This document shows, one piece after another, positions 1 to 8,993 of a stretch of 64,000 nt of DNA; the first letter of the stretch is position 1; every line of letters starts with the position of its first letter. Source of the stretch: Chryseobacterium indicum (GTDB lineage Bacteria > Bacteroidota > Bacteroidia > Flavobacteriales > Weeksellaceae); NCBI RefSeq assembly GCF_021504595.1, contig NZ_JACSGT010000001.1, positions 992,001 through 1,056,000 of the forward strand, written 5' to 3'. The notes under the pieces were generated by a model. That model was not told where the DNA came from and did not search any database. It saw only the letters and a list, made by a program, of their open reading frames with translations. Made by a program: the position numbers and the translations under genes.

Positions 1-1740
1 TGCTTTCACGGTTATTTTTCAAAACTATTCCTGTCATTATGAATGAAATTTTGCGAAGCATGATGCAATGAAGAATCTTTTAATATAAGATTTTTCGACT
101 TCACTTCGTTGCACTCAAAATGGCAGTGTTGCAGATTAAATGAAAGAGCTTTTAAACACATCAGTCACATAAGATTTTATAATAATTTCTAAGCTTTAGA
201 TCAGAACACATTAGTCTATGAAAATCTTTGATTTTCTTCTTATGTGTTCTTTTAAATATTTCATTAAACTAAACTTATGTGACTAATGTGTTATATTTTA
301 AAGCAGTAAAATCCCTCTGTCATTCAGAATGAAATTTTGCGAAGCATTATGGAATGAAGAATCTTTTAATATAAGATTTTTCGACTTCACTTCGTTGCAC
401 TCAAAATGGCAGTGTTGCAGATTAAATGAAAGAGCTTTTAAACACATCAGTCACATAAGATTTTATAATAATTTCTAAGCTTTAGATCAGAACACATTAG
501 TCTATGAAAATCTTTGATTTTCTTCTTATGTGTTCTTTTAAATATTTCATTAAACTAAACTTATGTGACTAATGTGTTATATTTTAAAGCAGTAAAATCC
601 CTCTGTCATTCAGAATGAAATTTTGCGAAGCATTATGGAATGAAGAATCTTTTAATATAAGATTTTTCGACTTCACTTCGTTGCACTCAAAATGGCAGTG
701 TTGCAGATTAAATGAAAGAGCTTTTAAACACATCAGTCACATAAGATTTTATAATAATTTCTAAGCTTTAGATCAGAACACATTAGTCTATGAAAATCTT
801 TGATTTTCTTCTTATGTGTTCTTTTAAATATTTCATTAAACTAAACTTATGTGACTAATGTGTTATATTTTAAAGCAGTAAAATCCCTCTGTCATTCAGA
901 ATGAAATTTTGCGAAGCATTATGCAGTGAAGAATCTTTTAATATAAGATTTTCGACTCCACTTCGTTTCGCTCAAAATGACAGTGCTGTAGATTGAATGT
1001 AAGAGTTTTTTTTAACACATAAGTCACATAAGATTTTAAATAATATAAGCTTTAGATCAGAACACATTAGTTTATGAAAATCTTTGATTTTCTTCTTATG
1101 TGATCTTCTAAATACTTCGTTAAACTAAACTTATGTGACTTAAGTGTTATATTTAAAAATTCTGTCCTTCAGAATGGAATTTTGCGAAGCATTATGTAGT
1201 GAAGAATCTATTAAAACGTTGTGGTTTTAGATTTTTCGACTTCACTTCGTTGCGCTCAAAATGACAGTGTTGCGGCTTAAGAAGGTTTTTTTTAACCACA
1301 AAAGCCACAAAAGATTTTGATGTTTTATTAAAGTTAACAAGCGTAAGAATAAAAGAGCACAACAGTTTAAAAAAATCTTTGATTTTTATGCTTTTGAGAA
1401 CTTTTATAATTCTAAAAACTTAGCTTTATCATTATCTTTTGTGCCTTTTGTGGTTAAATTTTCCTATCATTCAGAATGTAATTTTGCACAGCATTATGCA
1501 GTGAAGAATCTCTTTAAATAAATCTATTTTTAGATTTTTCAACTCCACTTCGTTGCGCTCAAAATGACAGCTTTGCAGGTTGAAGAGTTTTTAAACACTT
1601 AAGTCACATAAGATTTTAAATAATTTAAGCTTTATATTAGAACACATTAGTTTATGAAAATCTTTGATTTTTATGCTTTTGAGGGCTTTTATTATTCTGA
1701 AAATCAACTTTATCATTATCTTTTGTGACTTTTGCGGTTA
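1..1740. repeat. Tandem array of about 286-bp structured intergenic repeats
   Basis: The octamer GAAGAATC recurs at 70, 356, 642, 928, 1201 and 1503, giving periods of 286, 286, 286, 273 and 302 bp. The first three units are nearly identical and the last three are diverged. Each unit has a box running from CTGTCATTCAGAATG to AAATGGCAG and then a long nested inverted repeat. In unit 1 the outer arms are AACACATCAGTCACATAAG (155-173) and CTTATGTGACTAATGTGTT (274-292); inner arms AGAACACAT (203-211) and ATGTGTTCT (242-250) follow, with a central hairpin GAAAATC-TTT-GATTTTC (220-236). In the fifth unit the hairpin is replaced by a related one with AACCACAAAAG-type arms (about 1295-1456). I see no credible gene here. 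Confidence 0.9.
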
Positions 1741-1827
1741 AAGAAAATAATCATATTTAGCTTGCTTTTTACAATTTTCAGCGCTGAAAAACCATAATAA
1801 AATTGTAATTTTCGGCAAATAAAAAAT

Positions 1828-2598
1828 ATGAAGAAACTCGGGATCATCGGCTGTGGCTGGTTGGGAAACCATTTGGCGGAACGTCTGTCGAAAAGCTATG
1901 AAATTTTTGCTACCACCACAACAGAAGCGAAACTGGATGTTCTGAAAGCTAAAGGATATCATGTGGATCTTGTAAAATTTCCGGATGAAATTAATGCTGA
2001 TATGAAACCGTGGAACATAGCTTCCGAACTGGACGCTATTATTGTTGCCGTTCCTTTTTCGGGACTCAGAGGCTCCAGTATTCCGATGACGGGGAAAAGA
2101 GAAAACCTGCTTCGTTTTATAGGAGATTTTAACCATCAGATTTTTTATACAAGTTCCACAGGCGTTTATCCGGATATCGAAAAAGAATTTACAGAGGATG
2201 ATCTTCCGGCAGCGGAAGTGGAAAGCGAAAGCTTTATTCTGGAGAAATTTCCTCAGACCAATATTCTGAGACTGGGCGGTTTAATGGGTGGTGAAAGACT
2301 GCTGAAAAACTATAATATCTCTCATACGGATCAGTTGGTGAATCATATTCATTATGAAGACATCTGTTCGGTTGTTGAAAAGATGTTAGGCCAGAAGTCT
2401 CAGGCTAAAGTTTATAATATTGTTGCGCCGATTCATCCCAACAAAGAAGAAGTCATCAATGCGCAGAAAAATCTGGCTTATAAAGGAGAAAGAAGAACAG
2501 CGGGAAGAATAATTTCCCCTGCAAAATTAATAGAAGAGCTGAATTTTGAATTTCAATATCCCGATCCGAGATATTTTCACCTGAATGTAAATAATTAA
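1828..2598 (+). CDS. NAD(P)-binding epimerase/dehydratase-like protein (YeeZ-like)
   Basis: This 256-residue protein begins with a Rossmann nucleotide-binding loop, GCGWLG at residues 8-13, and has the compact extended-SDR layout of YeeZ-like proteins. A YTSSTGVYP stretch near residue 107 corresponds to the active-site strand of epimerases, and an NILRLGGLMGG segment follows near residue 148. The family is presumed to be NAD(P)-dependent, but the substrate is unknown. The start is supported by an A-rich leader directly upstream. The next gene begins 3 bp after the stop, so the two are probably cotranscribed. The product should be cytoplasmic, since there is no signal peptide. The family call is fairly firm; the reaction is not assignable. 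Confidence 0.8.
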   Translation: MKKLGIIGCGWLGNHLAERLSKSYEIFATTTTEAKLDVLKAKGYHVDLVKFPDEINADMKPWNIASELDAIIVAVPFSGLRGSSIPMTGKRENLLRFIGDFNHQIFYTSSTGVYPDIEKEFTEDDLPAAEVESESFILEKFPQTNILRLGGLMGGERLLKNYNISHTDQLVNHIHYEDICSVVEKMLGQKSQAKVYNIVAPIHPNKEEVINAQKNLAYKGERRTAGRIISPAKLIEELNFEFQYPDPRYFHLNVNN

Positions 2599-2601
2599 TA
2601 T

Positions 2602-2874
2602 ATGCTGAGTATTTTTTTAGCTTGCGGATCTGTTTTCGAGCCTTTAATGGGAATGTTGTTTTCTACGGTTGCCTGTATCGGTATTCTTGGGTTTTTAGCG
2701 GTTCGTTTCTTTAAAGGCGAAAATTATACCCTGTTGAAAAACTCAGGAACCGCGAACAAAACCTTCAGTATTATTCTGTATGGTGCAGCAGGAATTGTAG
2801 TGACGGCTTTTGTCTGGTTTATTCTCACCTTTGTTTTTACAGCTATTGTTTTTTGGTATACCAAGAATTTTTAG
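2602..2874 (+). CDS. Small hypothetical membrane protein
   Basis: A 90-residue hydrophobic protein with two clear membrane segments, roughly residues 12-35 and 58-85, joined by a short polar loop containing FFKGENYTLLKN. No catalytic motif is visible. The ATG lies 3 bp after the upstream dehydrogenase stop, which suggests translational coupling and one transcript. Function is unknown; the pairing with an SDR-like enzyme does not define it. A 14/15-match inverted repeat follows at 2919-2991. Confidence 0.65.
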   Translation: MLSIFLACGSVFEPLMGMLFSTVACIGILGFLAVRFFKGENYTLLKNSGTANKTFSIILYGAAGIVVTAFVWFILTFVFTAIVFWYTKNF

Positions 2875-2918
2875 AGTTTTTGACTTAAATTTTAGAGTAT
2901 TTTTTAAGTAAAAATATC

Positions 2919-2991
2919 CTTCTACAAGCTCAGCGTGACTTCTCCGGTGCAGACTGTTATTTTCAACGGTATAACACTGAGCCTGTAGAAG
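2919..2991. repeat. Intergenic inverted repeat
   Basis: Arms CTTCTACAAGCTCAG (2919-2933) and CTGAGCCTGTAGAAG (2977-2991) match as inverted copies at 14 of 15 positions with a loop of about 43 bp. It lies between two converging genes (ends at 2874 and 3025). The arms differ from those of the 286-bp family. It may act as a bidirectional transcription end or be a REP-like element. Confidence 0.7.
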
Positions 2992-3024
2992 ATTTATGAT
3001 AAAATAATTGACAGGCAATTTATT

Positions 3025-3525
3025 CTATCTGTTCATCAATATGTTTTCAATCGATTCTAAAATTTCTTTTTCAATATTTTCTTCGGTAATTGTTTCCAGA
3101 GTGTATTTCTGCTCTTTGAAAGCAGCGGTTCCGGTTCCGTTCTGGAAGATGGTGTCCTGATGAATTCCGATGCGTTTCAGATTTTTATCGGCAACGAACA
3201 TGATGTGCGGAAATTTATCATTCGCGTAAAAATTAGATTCCACATTTCTGGAAATCTGAAGTTTCATATGGGTTTGCGAATTGACGCCCAAACCGTTTTT
3301 ATTTTCTTCATTAAAAGTTACCTTACAGCCAAATCCGTTTTCTCTCAGCATCCTTCTGAATTCCTGCATTTTGGGTTCGATGAAGTTTTTACTCAGCGTT
3401 CTGAACCCTTCAATAAACATATCTTCCTCGCTTTTCTTCTTGGCAAGACTTTCCTGCAGTTTTTGTTCTTCCGTTTTTAAATTGGAAAACAGAGAATTAA
3501 GCCGTTCTATATTTTCTTCCTTCAT
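3025..3525 (-). CDS. Hypothetical protein with N-terminal coiled coil
   Basis: A 166-residue cytoplasmic protein. Residues 1-35 are rich in Glu, Lys and Leu with heptad-like spacing, so a short coiled coil is likely. The rest is mixed alpha/beta with no motif I recognise; a segment near residue 110 (MFVADKNLKRIGIHQD) looks like a beta-hairpin core. It is convergent with the small membrane protein at 2602-2874. The start was taken as MKEENIERL, the only early Met, preceded by an AAGGAAG-rich stretch on the minus strand. Real gene likely; function unknown. Confidence 0.6.
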   Translation of the reverse strand: MKEENIERLNSLFSNLKTEEQKLQESLAKKKSEEDMFIEGFRTLSKNFIEPKMQEFRRMLRENGFGCKVTFNEENKNGLGVNSQTHMKLQISRNVESNFYANDKFPHIMFVADKNLKRIGIHQDTIFQNGTGTAAFKEQKYTLETITEENIEKEILESIENILMNR

Positions 3526-3761
3526 GGTAATTAAAAATCAATAAATAATTGTCCTGTTTTTAAGTTCCGAAATATCGTGAATTTTTTTGAGTAGATTGAT
3601 ATGTTGCATTCAAGCTTAAATTATTAGTTCCATCTTTTTATTACTTTGACTCCGTTAGACCTTTGGTTTGTAATTAATAAAAATTATGGTCAGTTTTAAA
3701 AAATATCAGTTTACTTTCCAACCTTTTTAGCCAATCATGCATCTTTATAAAAAAGATCAAT

Positions 3762-4457
3762 ATGAAAATAACGATACCAAAACCATGTCACGAAAACTGG
3801 TCGATGATGACTCCCGAAGACAAAGGGCGATTTTGTGCAGTCTGCTCAAAGACGGTGAGAGATTTTACGAACGCTTCGGATGAAGAAATCATCAATGCTT
3901 TTTCTAACACATCAGAAAATATCTGCGGAAATTTCAACGAATCTCAACTCGACAGAGATCTGCATTATTCTTACCTCAATTCACTCCTTACCAAATTCGC
4001 AGTAGGCTTTGTTTTTACAACAGCGGGCTTTGTCGCACTGAATGCACAGAAGACTACAGCGAAAGATACTATAAACAGGGAAAGAACCGATGGAATTGTT
4101 CTCACAGGATTTACTACTAAGAAAGAATGTAAACAGATTGTTACCGGTATTACAACAGTAACTTCTGAAGAACATGTGGCTAAAGAATCGGTAGCTCAAT
4201 TAAGAGGAATGACTTCTGGTGTAAAGATAAAAGATACAGTTCAGTCGGACAGGCTGATTCTCGGAGGCATTCATTCCGTTAAAATTGATGATTACAGACC
4301 TTTGTACGTTTTGGACGGAAAGATCATCAGCGAAAAAAAGTTCCGGAAATTAGACCAGAAGTCCATAAAAACAATGAATATTTTGAAGGGAGCTTCAGCA
4401 ACTGCAATTTATGGTGAGAAAGGAAAAAACGGAGTGATTTTGGTGAAGACGAAATAA
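3762..4457 (+). CDS. Miniature TonB-plug-like membrane protein with N-terminal Cys motif
   Basis: A 231-residue protein in three parts. Residues 1-60 carry Cys at 9, 25, 28 and 55, including the CAVC pair after PEDKGRF. A hydrophobic segment at about residues 79-95 should cross the inner membrane. The C-terminal 65 residues resemble a TonB-dependent receptor plug: PLYVLDGKII, then SIKTMNILKGASATAIYG and GKNGVILVKTK, the same order as the plug signature of SusC-like receptors. No beta barrel follows, so this is not a receptor. The Cys-rich head occurs at the N-terminus of other small Bacteroidota membrane proteins, to my knowledge without known function. It could sense or partner with TonB-dependent transporters (inference). 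Confidence 0.7.
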   Translation: MKITIPKPCHENWSMMTPEDKGRFCAVCSKTVRDFTNASDEEIINAFSNTSENICGNFNESQLDRDLHYSYLNSLLTKFAVGFVFTTAGFVALNAQKTTAKDTINRERTDGIVLTGFTTKKECKQIVTGITTVTSEEHVAKESVAQLRGMTSGVKIKDTVQSDRLILGGIHSVKIDDYRPLYVLDGKIISEKKFRKLDQKSIKTMNILKGASATAIYGEKGKNGVILVKTK

Positions 4458-4489
4458 TTTTTTAGTGTAATAGCAAAAAGAACTATGCT

Positions 4490-5340
4490 AATCAAAAATT
4501 TTTAATTGATATGGCTGTCATTTTGAGCGCAACGAAGTGGAGTCGAGAAATCTCAAATAACTGCATTTTAAGAGATTCTTCATTGCATAATGCTCCGCAA
4601 AATTCCTTTCAGAATGACAGTTTTACTTTTTTAAAATATAACACATTAGTCACATAAGTTTAGTTTAATGAAATATTTAGTAGATCATATAAGAAGAAAA
4701 TCGAAGATTTTCACAAACTAATGTGCTCTGATATAAAGCGTAGAAATTATTTAAAATCTTATGTGACTAATGTGTTTAAAAACTTTTAGATTTCAATCTG
4801 CAACACTGTCATTTTGAGCGAAACGAAGTGGAGTCGAAAAATCTAAAAATAACTGCATCTTAATAGATTCTTCATTGCATAATGCTTCGCAAAATTTCAT
4901 TCTGAATGACAGAGGAATTTTACTATTTTAAAATATAACACATAAGTCACATAAGTTTAGTTTAAATTAAATATTTAAAAGATCACATGAGAAGAAAATC
5001 AAAGATTTTCACAAACTAATGTGTTCTTATATAAAACGTAAGTTATTTAAAATCTTATGTGACTTATGTGTTTAAAAACTCTGCGTGTCAATCTGCGAAA
5101 CTGTAATTTTTAATAGATTCTTCATTGCATATTGCTTCGCAAAATTCCATTCTGAATGACAGGGAAATTTAACCACAAAAGGTACAAAAGATAATGATAA
5201 AGCCAAATTTCAGAATAATTAAAGTCCTCAAAAGCATAAAAATCAAAGATTTTTAAAAACTGTTGTGTTCTTTTATTCTTACGCTTGTTAACTTTAATAA
5301 AACATCAAAATCTTTTGTGGCTTTTGTGGTTAATCAAAAG
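4490..5340. repeat. Inverted cluster of the 286-bp intergenic repeat family
   Basis: This stretch carries the same modules as the array at 1-1740 but in opposite orientation. GATTCTTCATTGCATAATGC occurs at about 4565 and 4865. The AACACATTAGTCACATAAG arm appears near 4640, with its partner ending near 4774; a second AACACATAAGTCACATAAG hairpin starts near 4937. The last hairpin (about 5170-5335) has AACCACAAAAG-type arms and mirrors the one at about 1295-1456. The two clusters bracket a 2.7-kb block of four genes as a large inverted repeat. No gene is visible inside. Confidence 0.85.
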
Positions 5341-5350
5341 TCTTTCAGTC

Positions 5351-5932
5351 TTATTTTTTCACAGCAGCGATCGCCGCTTCATAATTCGGTTCGTGAGAAA
5401 TATCTTCTACCTGTTCTTCATATACGATTTTTCCTAAAGGATCAATTACAACAACTGCTCTGCTCAATAATCCTTTCATAGCAGAATCGGTAAGTTCCAC
5501 ACCATATTTTTTTCCGAAATCTGAACGGAAATCTGAAAGCATCACAACATTTTTAATTCCTTCTGCACCGCAGAATCTTTTCTGTGCAAACGGAAGGTCT
5601 TTAGAAATACACAAAACCACTGTGTTCGGAAGATTTGCCGCATCTTCATTGAAATGACGCACAGAAGCTGAACAGACTCCTGTATCTACACTTGGAAAGA
5701 TATTCAGGATCATGTATTTTCCTTTATAAGACTCCAGAGTCTGCTCTTTCATGGTAACGTCGGTAAGGGTGAAGTTGGGAGCCATTTTGCTGACAGCGGG
5801 CAATTTCGCGTAGGTATGAACTGGTTTTCCTCCTGCCAAAACGGTATTGCCAGACTTTGAATTTTGTGCAAAAGTAAACACCGCCAAAAGTAACAGCGCA
5901 CCGGAAAATAATTTTGAATACATGAATTTCAT
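5351..5932 (-). CDS. tpx: Secreted thiol peroxidase (Tpx family)
   Basis: A 193-residue atypical 2-Cys peroxiredoxin. The Tpx core starts near residue 30; the peroxidatic Cys is C87 in PSVDTGVCSAS and the resolving Cys is C121 in KRFCGAEG. The 34-residue spacing equals that of E. coli Tpx (C61/C95). Unlike ordinary Tpx it has an N-terminal signal peptide, MKFMYSKLFSGALLLLAVFT ending near residue 22, so it should act outside the cytoplasm on peroxides and lipid hydroperoxides. A cytoplasmic paralogue lies at 30493-30990. On the minus strand a TAATTTTG -7 element lies at 5957-5964. Its electron donor in the periplasm is not evident here. Confidence 0.9.
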   Translation of the reverse strand: MKFMYSKLFSGALLLLAVFTFAQNSKSGNTVLAGGKPVHTYAKLPAVSKMAPNFTLTDVTMKEQTLESYKGKYMILNIFPSVDTGVCSASVRHFNEDAANLPNTVVLCISKDLPFAQKRFCGAEGIKNVVMLSDFRSDFGKKYGVELTDSAMKGLLSRAVVVIDPLGKIVYEEQVEDISHEPNYEAAIAAVKK

Positions 5933-6104
5933 TTTTTAGATGGTTTGAATGTCTGGCAAAATTATTCTTTTTTCAGGGGCTGAATGTTAATTTTTGTTTT
6001 AAATAGAGCAAATCTATTACACGGAGTATTTTAAAACCAATTTTTAGATCTACCTTTAGTATAGACAAATTTTAACCTTACCATATTAAAAAAATAGAAG
6101 ATTT

Positions 6105-7733
6105 ATGAGTTCAGAAAATAACCCGTCATTTCATGAAATATTCAAATCCGAAAACGAAATCCCGGAAGAATATAAAGTTCCCGAAATTCATCAGCGGGAA
6201 TACCTTCTTAATGGAGAACTGGTAGAATGGAACGGCGATGTGCAGCATATTTATTCCCCTGTCTGTATTCGTACAGAACATGGTCTGGAGAGAAAACTGC
6301 TGGGAAGCATCCCGAATATCGGTCCCGATGAAGCCATGAAAGTTTTGGATGCCTGCGTAAAAGCGTATGACAACGGACTGGGAGAGTGGCCAACAATGTC
6401 GGTGGAAGGGAGAATAAAATGTATGCAGAAATTTGTATACTTAATGATTCAGCAGAGAGATCTTGTGATCAGATTGCTGATGTGGGAGATTGGGAAAACA
6501 TTGGCAGATTCCACCAAAGAATTCGACAGAACGGTAGATTATATCAACCAGACAATTGATGCACTGAAAGATCTGGACAGAGAATCTTCCCGTTTTCAGC
6601 AGGCGGAAGGAACGATTGCCCAGATTCGAAGAGCGCCGCTTGGCGTGGTGTTAAGTATGGGACCTTTCAACTATCCTTTAAATGAAATCTTTACGACGCT
6701 GATTCCGGCTTTAATCATGGGAAATACCATTCTGTTTAAACTTCCAAAACATGGTGTCTTAGCGCATTATCCTTTATTAAATGCTTTTAAAGAAGCTTTC
6801 CCGAAAGGAACGGTAAATACGTTGTACGGAAAAGGTTCGGAAATCATCACACCGATCATGGAAAGCGGAAAGGTGAATGTTCTTGCATTCATCGGATCGA
6901 GTAAAGTTGCGAACGGGCTGAAAAAACTGCATCCGAAAGTTAATCGTTTAAGAGCGATTTTAAGTCTGGATGCAAAAAATGCAGCAATCGTTACAAAACA
7001 TGCGAATCTGGATGTTGCCGTGAGCGAATGTATTTTAGGCTCCCTGTCTTTTAACGGACAACGATGTACCGCTTTGAAATTAATTTTCGTTCAGAAAGAG
7101 GTGGCAGAAGAATTTAGCCGCAAATTAACCGAAGCCATTTCTGCCATGAAACCGGGACTTCCTTGGGAAAAAGATGTGAAAATAACTCCGCTTCCGGAAG
7201 TCAATAAACCTTCTTATCTGAAAGAATGTATAGATGATGCATTATCCAAAGGAGCAAAAGTTTTAAATGATAACGGCGGCTTTACGGAAGAATCTTTCGT
7301 GTTTCCGGCAGTGGTTTATCCTGTAAATCATGAGATGAAACTGTATCATGAAGAGCAGTTCGGACCTGTAATTCCGGTGGTTCCTTTTGATGATATTGAA
7401 GAACCTATCGATTATCAGGTAAATGCAGATCACGGGATGCAGGTAAGTATTTTCAGTGAAGATGCGATGGAAGTTTCAAAATTAATTGATCCTTTTGTGA
7501 ATCTGGTAAGCCGTGTGAATATCAATTGTCAGGCTCAGCGCGGACCAGACGTTTTCCCATTCACCGGAAGAAAAGACAGTGCAGAAGGAACGCTTTCTGT
7601 TTTTGATGCGCTTCGTTCGTTCTCAATACGTTCTCTGGTTGCTGCAAAAGTTACAGATTCTAATAAAAATCTCCTGAACACGATTGTGAGAGATCATGAT
7701 TCTAATTTCCTGAGTACTGATTATATTTTTTAA
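6105..7733 (+). CDS. gapN: GapN-type NADP-dependent glyceraldehyde-3-phosphate dehydrogenase (ALDH superfamily)
   Basis: A 542-residue aldehyde dehydrogenase of the non-phosphorylating GAPDH type, which oxidises glyceraldehyde 3-phosphate to 3-phosphoglycerate with NADP+. The catalytic thiol is C321 in FNGQRCTAL, and the conserved Asn is in MGPFNYPLNE (near residue 188). The length exceeds the usual 475-500, with an N-terminal extension of about 30 residues. Oddly, the ELGGK motif that supplies the general-base Glu in ALDHs reads SLDAK, so the Glu is replaced by Ser287, exactly 34 residues before the Cys as in GapN. Function may therefore be altered, or a nearby Asp (D289) may stand in. Single-gene unit; a hairpin follows at 7967-7994. 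Confidence 0.75.
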   Translation: MSSENNPSFHEIFKSENEIPEEYKVPEIHQREYLLNGELVEWNGDVQHIYSPVCIRTEHGLERKLLGSIPNIGPDEAMKVLDACVKAYDNGLGEWPTMSVEGRIKCMQKFVYLMIQQRDLVIRLLMWEIGKTLADSTKEFDRTVDYINQTIDALKDLDRESSRFQQAEGTIAQIRRAPLGVVLSMGPFNYPLNEIFTTLIPALIMGNTILFKLPKHGVLAHYPLLNAFKEAFPKGTVNTLYGKGSEIITPIMESGKVNVLAFIGSSKVANGLKKLHPKVNRLRAILSLDAKNAAIVTKHANLDVAVSECILGSLSFNGQRCTALKLIFVQKEVAEEFSRKLTEAISAMKPGLPWEKDVKITPLPEVNKPSYLKECIDDALSKGAKVLNDNGGFTEESFVFPAVVYPVNHEMKLYHEEQFGPVIPVVPFDDIEEPIDYQVNADHGMQVSIFSEDAMEVSKLIDPFVNLVSRVNINCQAQRGPDVFPFTGRKDSAEGTLSVFDALRSFSIRSLVAAKVTDSNKNLLNTIVRDHDSNFLSTDYIF

Positions 7734-8036
7734 TTAATGATCTTTTAACCTGATTTTGATACTTTATTAAAAGTTAACAGGCGTAAGAGTTTTTTTTAAA
7801 CACATAAGGCATATAAGATTTTATAATAATTTTAAGCTTTATATCAGAATACATTAGTTTGTGAAAATCTTTGATTTTCTTCTTTTGAGCAATTTGATTA
7901 TTCTTAAGCTTAGCTTTATTTTTTTCGGCTTAATTTGAAGTTAGTTAAATAAAGCCCATACAACAAAATCCGCAATCTGAAAGGACTGCGGATTATTTGA
8001 TTAGTAAAAATCAAAAACATATATTTGGAAGAAAAG
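7734..8036. repeat. Intergenic region with one degenerate repeat copy
   Basis: About 300 bp between converging genes. From about 7790 to 7900 it holds a decayed copy of the repeat family seen at 1-1740: AACACATAAGGCATATAAG, CAGAATACATTAG, and the conserved GAAAATCTTTGATTTTC hairpin at about 7862-7878. GTTAACAGGCGTAAGAG at about 7773 is the same as in the AACCACAAAAG-type hairpin. No gene is visible. Confidence 0.7.
7967..7994. terminator. Convergent transcription terminator hairpin
   Basis: AATCCGCA and TGCGGATT form an 8-bp stem, extended by imperfect pairing, between the dehydrogenase ending at 7733 and the hydrolase ending at 8037. The flanking AT-rich tracts allow it to serve both strands. 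Confidence 0.6.
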
Positions 8037-8864
8037 TTATTTTTCCGTTAAAAATCTGCTGATAATGCTATTTAAATCATCTGCATGCGTTACATTTAAA
8101 CCGTGAGGTGCGCCTTCAATAATAACAAATTCGTTATTGGCAATTCCCTGTGCAGCCTGTTTTCCTGCTGTATCAATGGGAACAATATTGTCTGCATCTC
8201 CGTGAACGATGAGTGTTCTTACGTTCACGTTGGCTAATTCGGGACGAAAATCTGTGTTTGCCCAGCTTTCAGCACATTTTATGGTGGCAATAGGATTGGC
8301 AAAAGAAGCAATTGCCCAGTCGAAATCAAGCTGTTTCTGGCTTACAGGTTTTGAAAGCATTCCGAAATTATAGAAGTCTTTGTGGAAAGATTCAAGAAAA
8401 GTGATTCTGTCTGTTTTCAAGGCATTCATGATTTCATCCAGTTTTTCCTGCGGAACTCCGTCCGGATTGTCGTCTTTCTGCTTAACAATCGGAATAATGG
8501 ATGAGATTAAAGCAACTTTGTCTACATTTTCTGAACCGTAATTCGTTAAATACCGAACAACTTCTCCACCTCCCATAGAAAATCCGAAAAGGATCACATT
8601 TTTAAGGTCTAATTGTGAGATAATTTCATGAAGGTCTTTTGCCAGGCTATCATAGTCATATCCATCGTAAGTAGGTGAGGATTTTCCGAACCCTTTTCTG
8701 TCGTATGCAATAACGCGGTATCCTAAATTTAAAAGTACCGGAATCTGCATTTCCCACGATTTTCCGCTTAACGGCCATCCGTGGATTAAAATAATGGGTT
8801 GTCCGGATCCGAAATCTTCATAGTAAAGCTGAACGTTCTGATCGTTCTGTTTATTAATGTAAGG
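8037..8864 (-). CDS. Alpha/beta hydrolase, chloroperoxidase/arylesterase-like
   Basis: A 275-residue alpha/beta hydrolase of the cofactor-free haloperoxidase/esterase group. The oxyanion motif HGWPLSGKSWE is near residue 29. The nucleophile is the Ser of GFSMGG (about residue 97), the acid is the Asp in HGDADNIVP (about 224-226), and the base is the His in GAPHGLN (about 255). The frame opens 12 codons earlier at 8900, but MPYINKQ at 8864 fits the family N-terminus better. No signal peptide is seen, so it is cytoplasmic. The natural substrate cannot be deduced; perhydrolase or ester hydrolase activity is typical of relatives. Confidence 0.85.
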   Translation of the reverse strand, partial: PYINKQNDQNVQLYYEDFGSGQPIILIHGWPLSGKSWEMQIPVLLNLGYRVIAYDRKGFGKSSPTYDGYDYDSLAKDLHEIISQLDLKNVILFGFSMGGGEVVRYLTNYGSENVDKVALISSIIPIVKQKDDNPDGVPQEKLDEIMNALKTDRITFLESFHKDFYNFGMLSKPVSQKQLDFDWAIASFANPIATIKCAESWANTDFRPELANVNVRTLIVHGDADNIVPIDTAGKQAAQGIANNEFVIIEGAPHGLNVTHADDLNSIISRFLTEK

Positions 8865-8946
8865 CATATTTATATTTTTGGTGTTACTTATCAATTCCAA
8901 ATATTAAGCCATAAGTAAGGGATATTTAAAAATTTAAGATAGTTTG

Positions 8947-8977
8947 TGTAACAAAATACCACATTTCCTACTAACTG
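8947..8977 (+). promoter_or_regulatory. Candidate ECF sigma promoter upstream of sigma gene at 8994
   Basis: TGTAAC at 8947-8952, 15 bp, then CTACTAACTG at 8968-8977. The same two blocks with the same spacing occur before the protease gene (10374-10404), and a variant precedes the second sigma gene (12516-12546). The form and position are those of an ECF-type -35/-10 pair, suggesting autoregulation. Confidence 0.6.
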
Positions 8978-8993
8978 AAATACAGCCTAAATA

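Noticed and set aside
155..292. Possible CRISPR array in the repeats at 1-1740
   Set aside because: Units are 286 bp and nearly wholly identical, with no short repeat plus unique spacer structure and no cas genes nearby.
1738..2136. Minus-strand frame of 132 codons opposite the epimerase-like gene
   Set aside because: It overlaps a well supported gene entirely, has no motif, and its residue composition is that of an antisense shadow.
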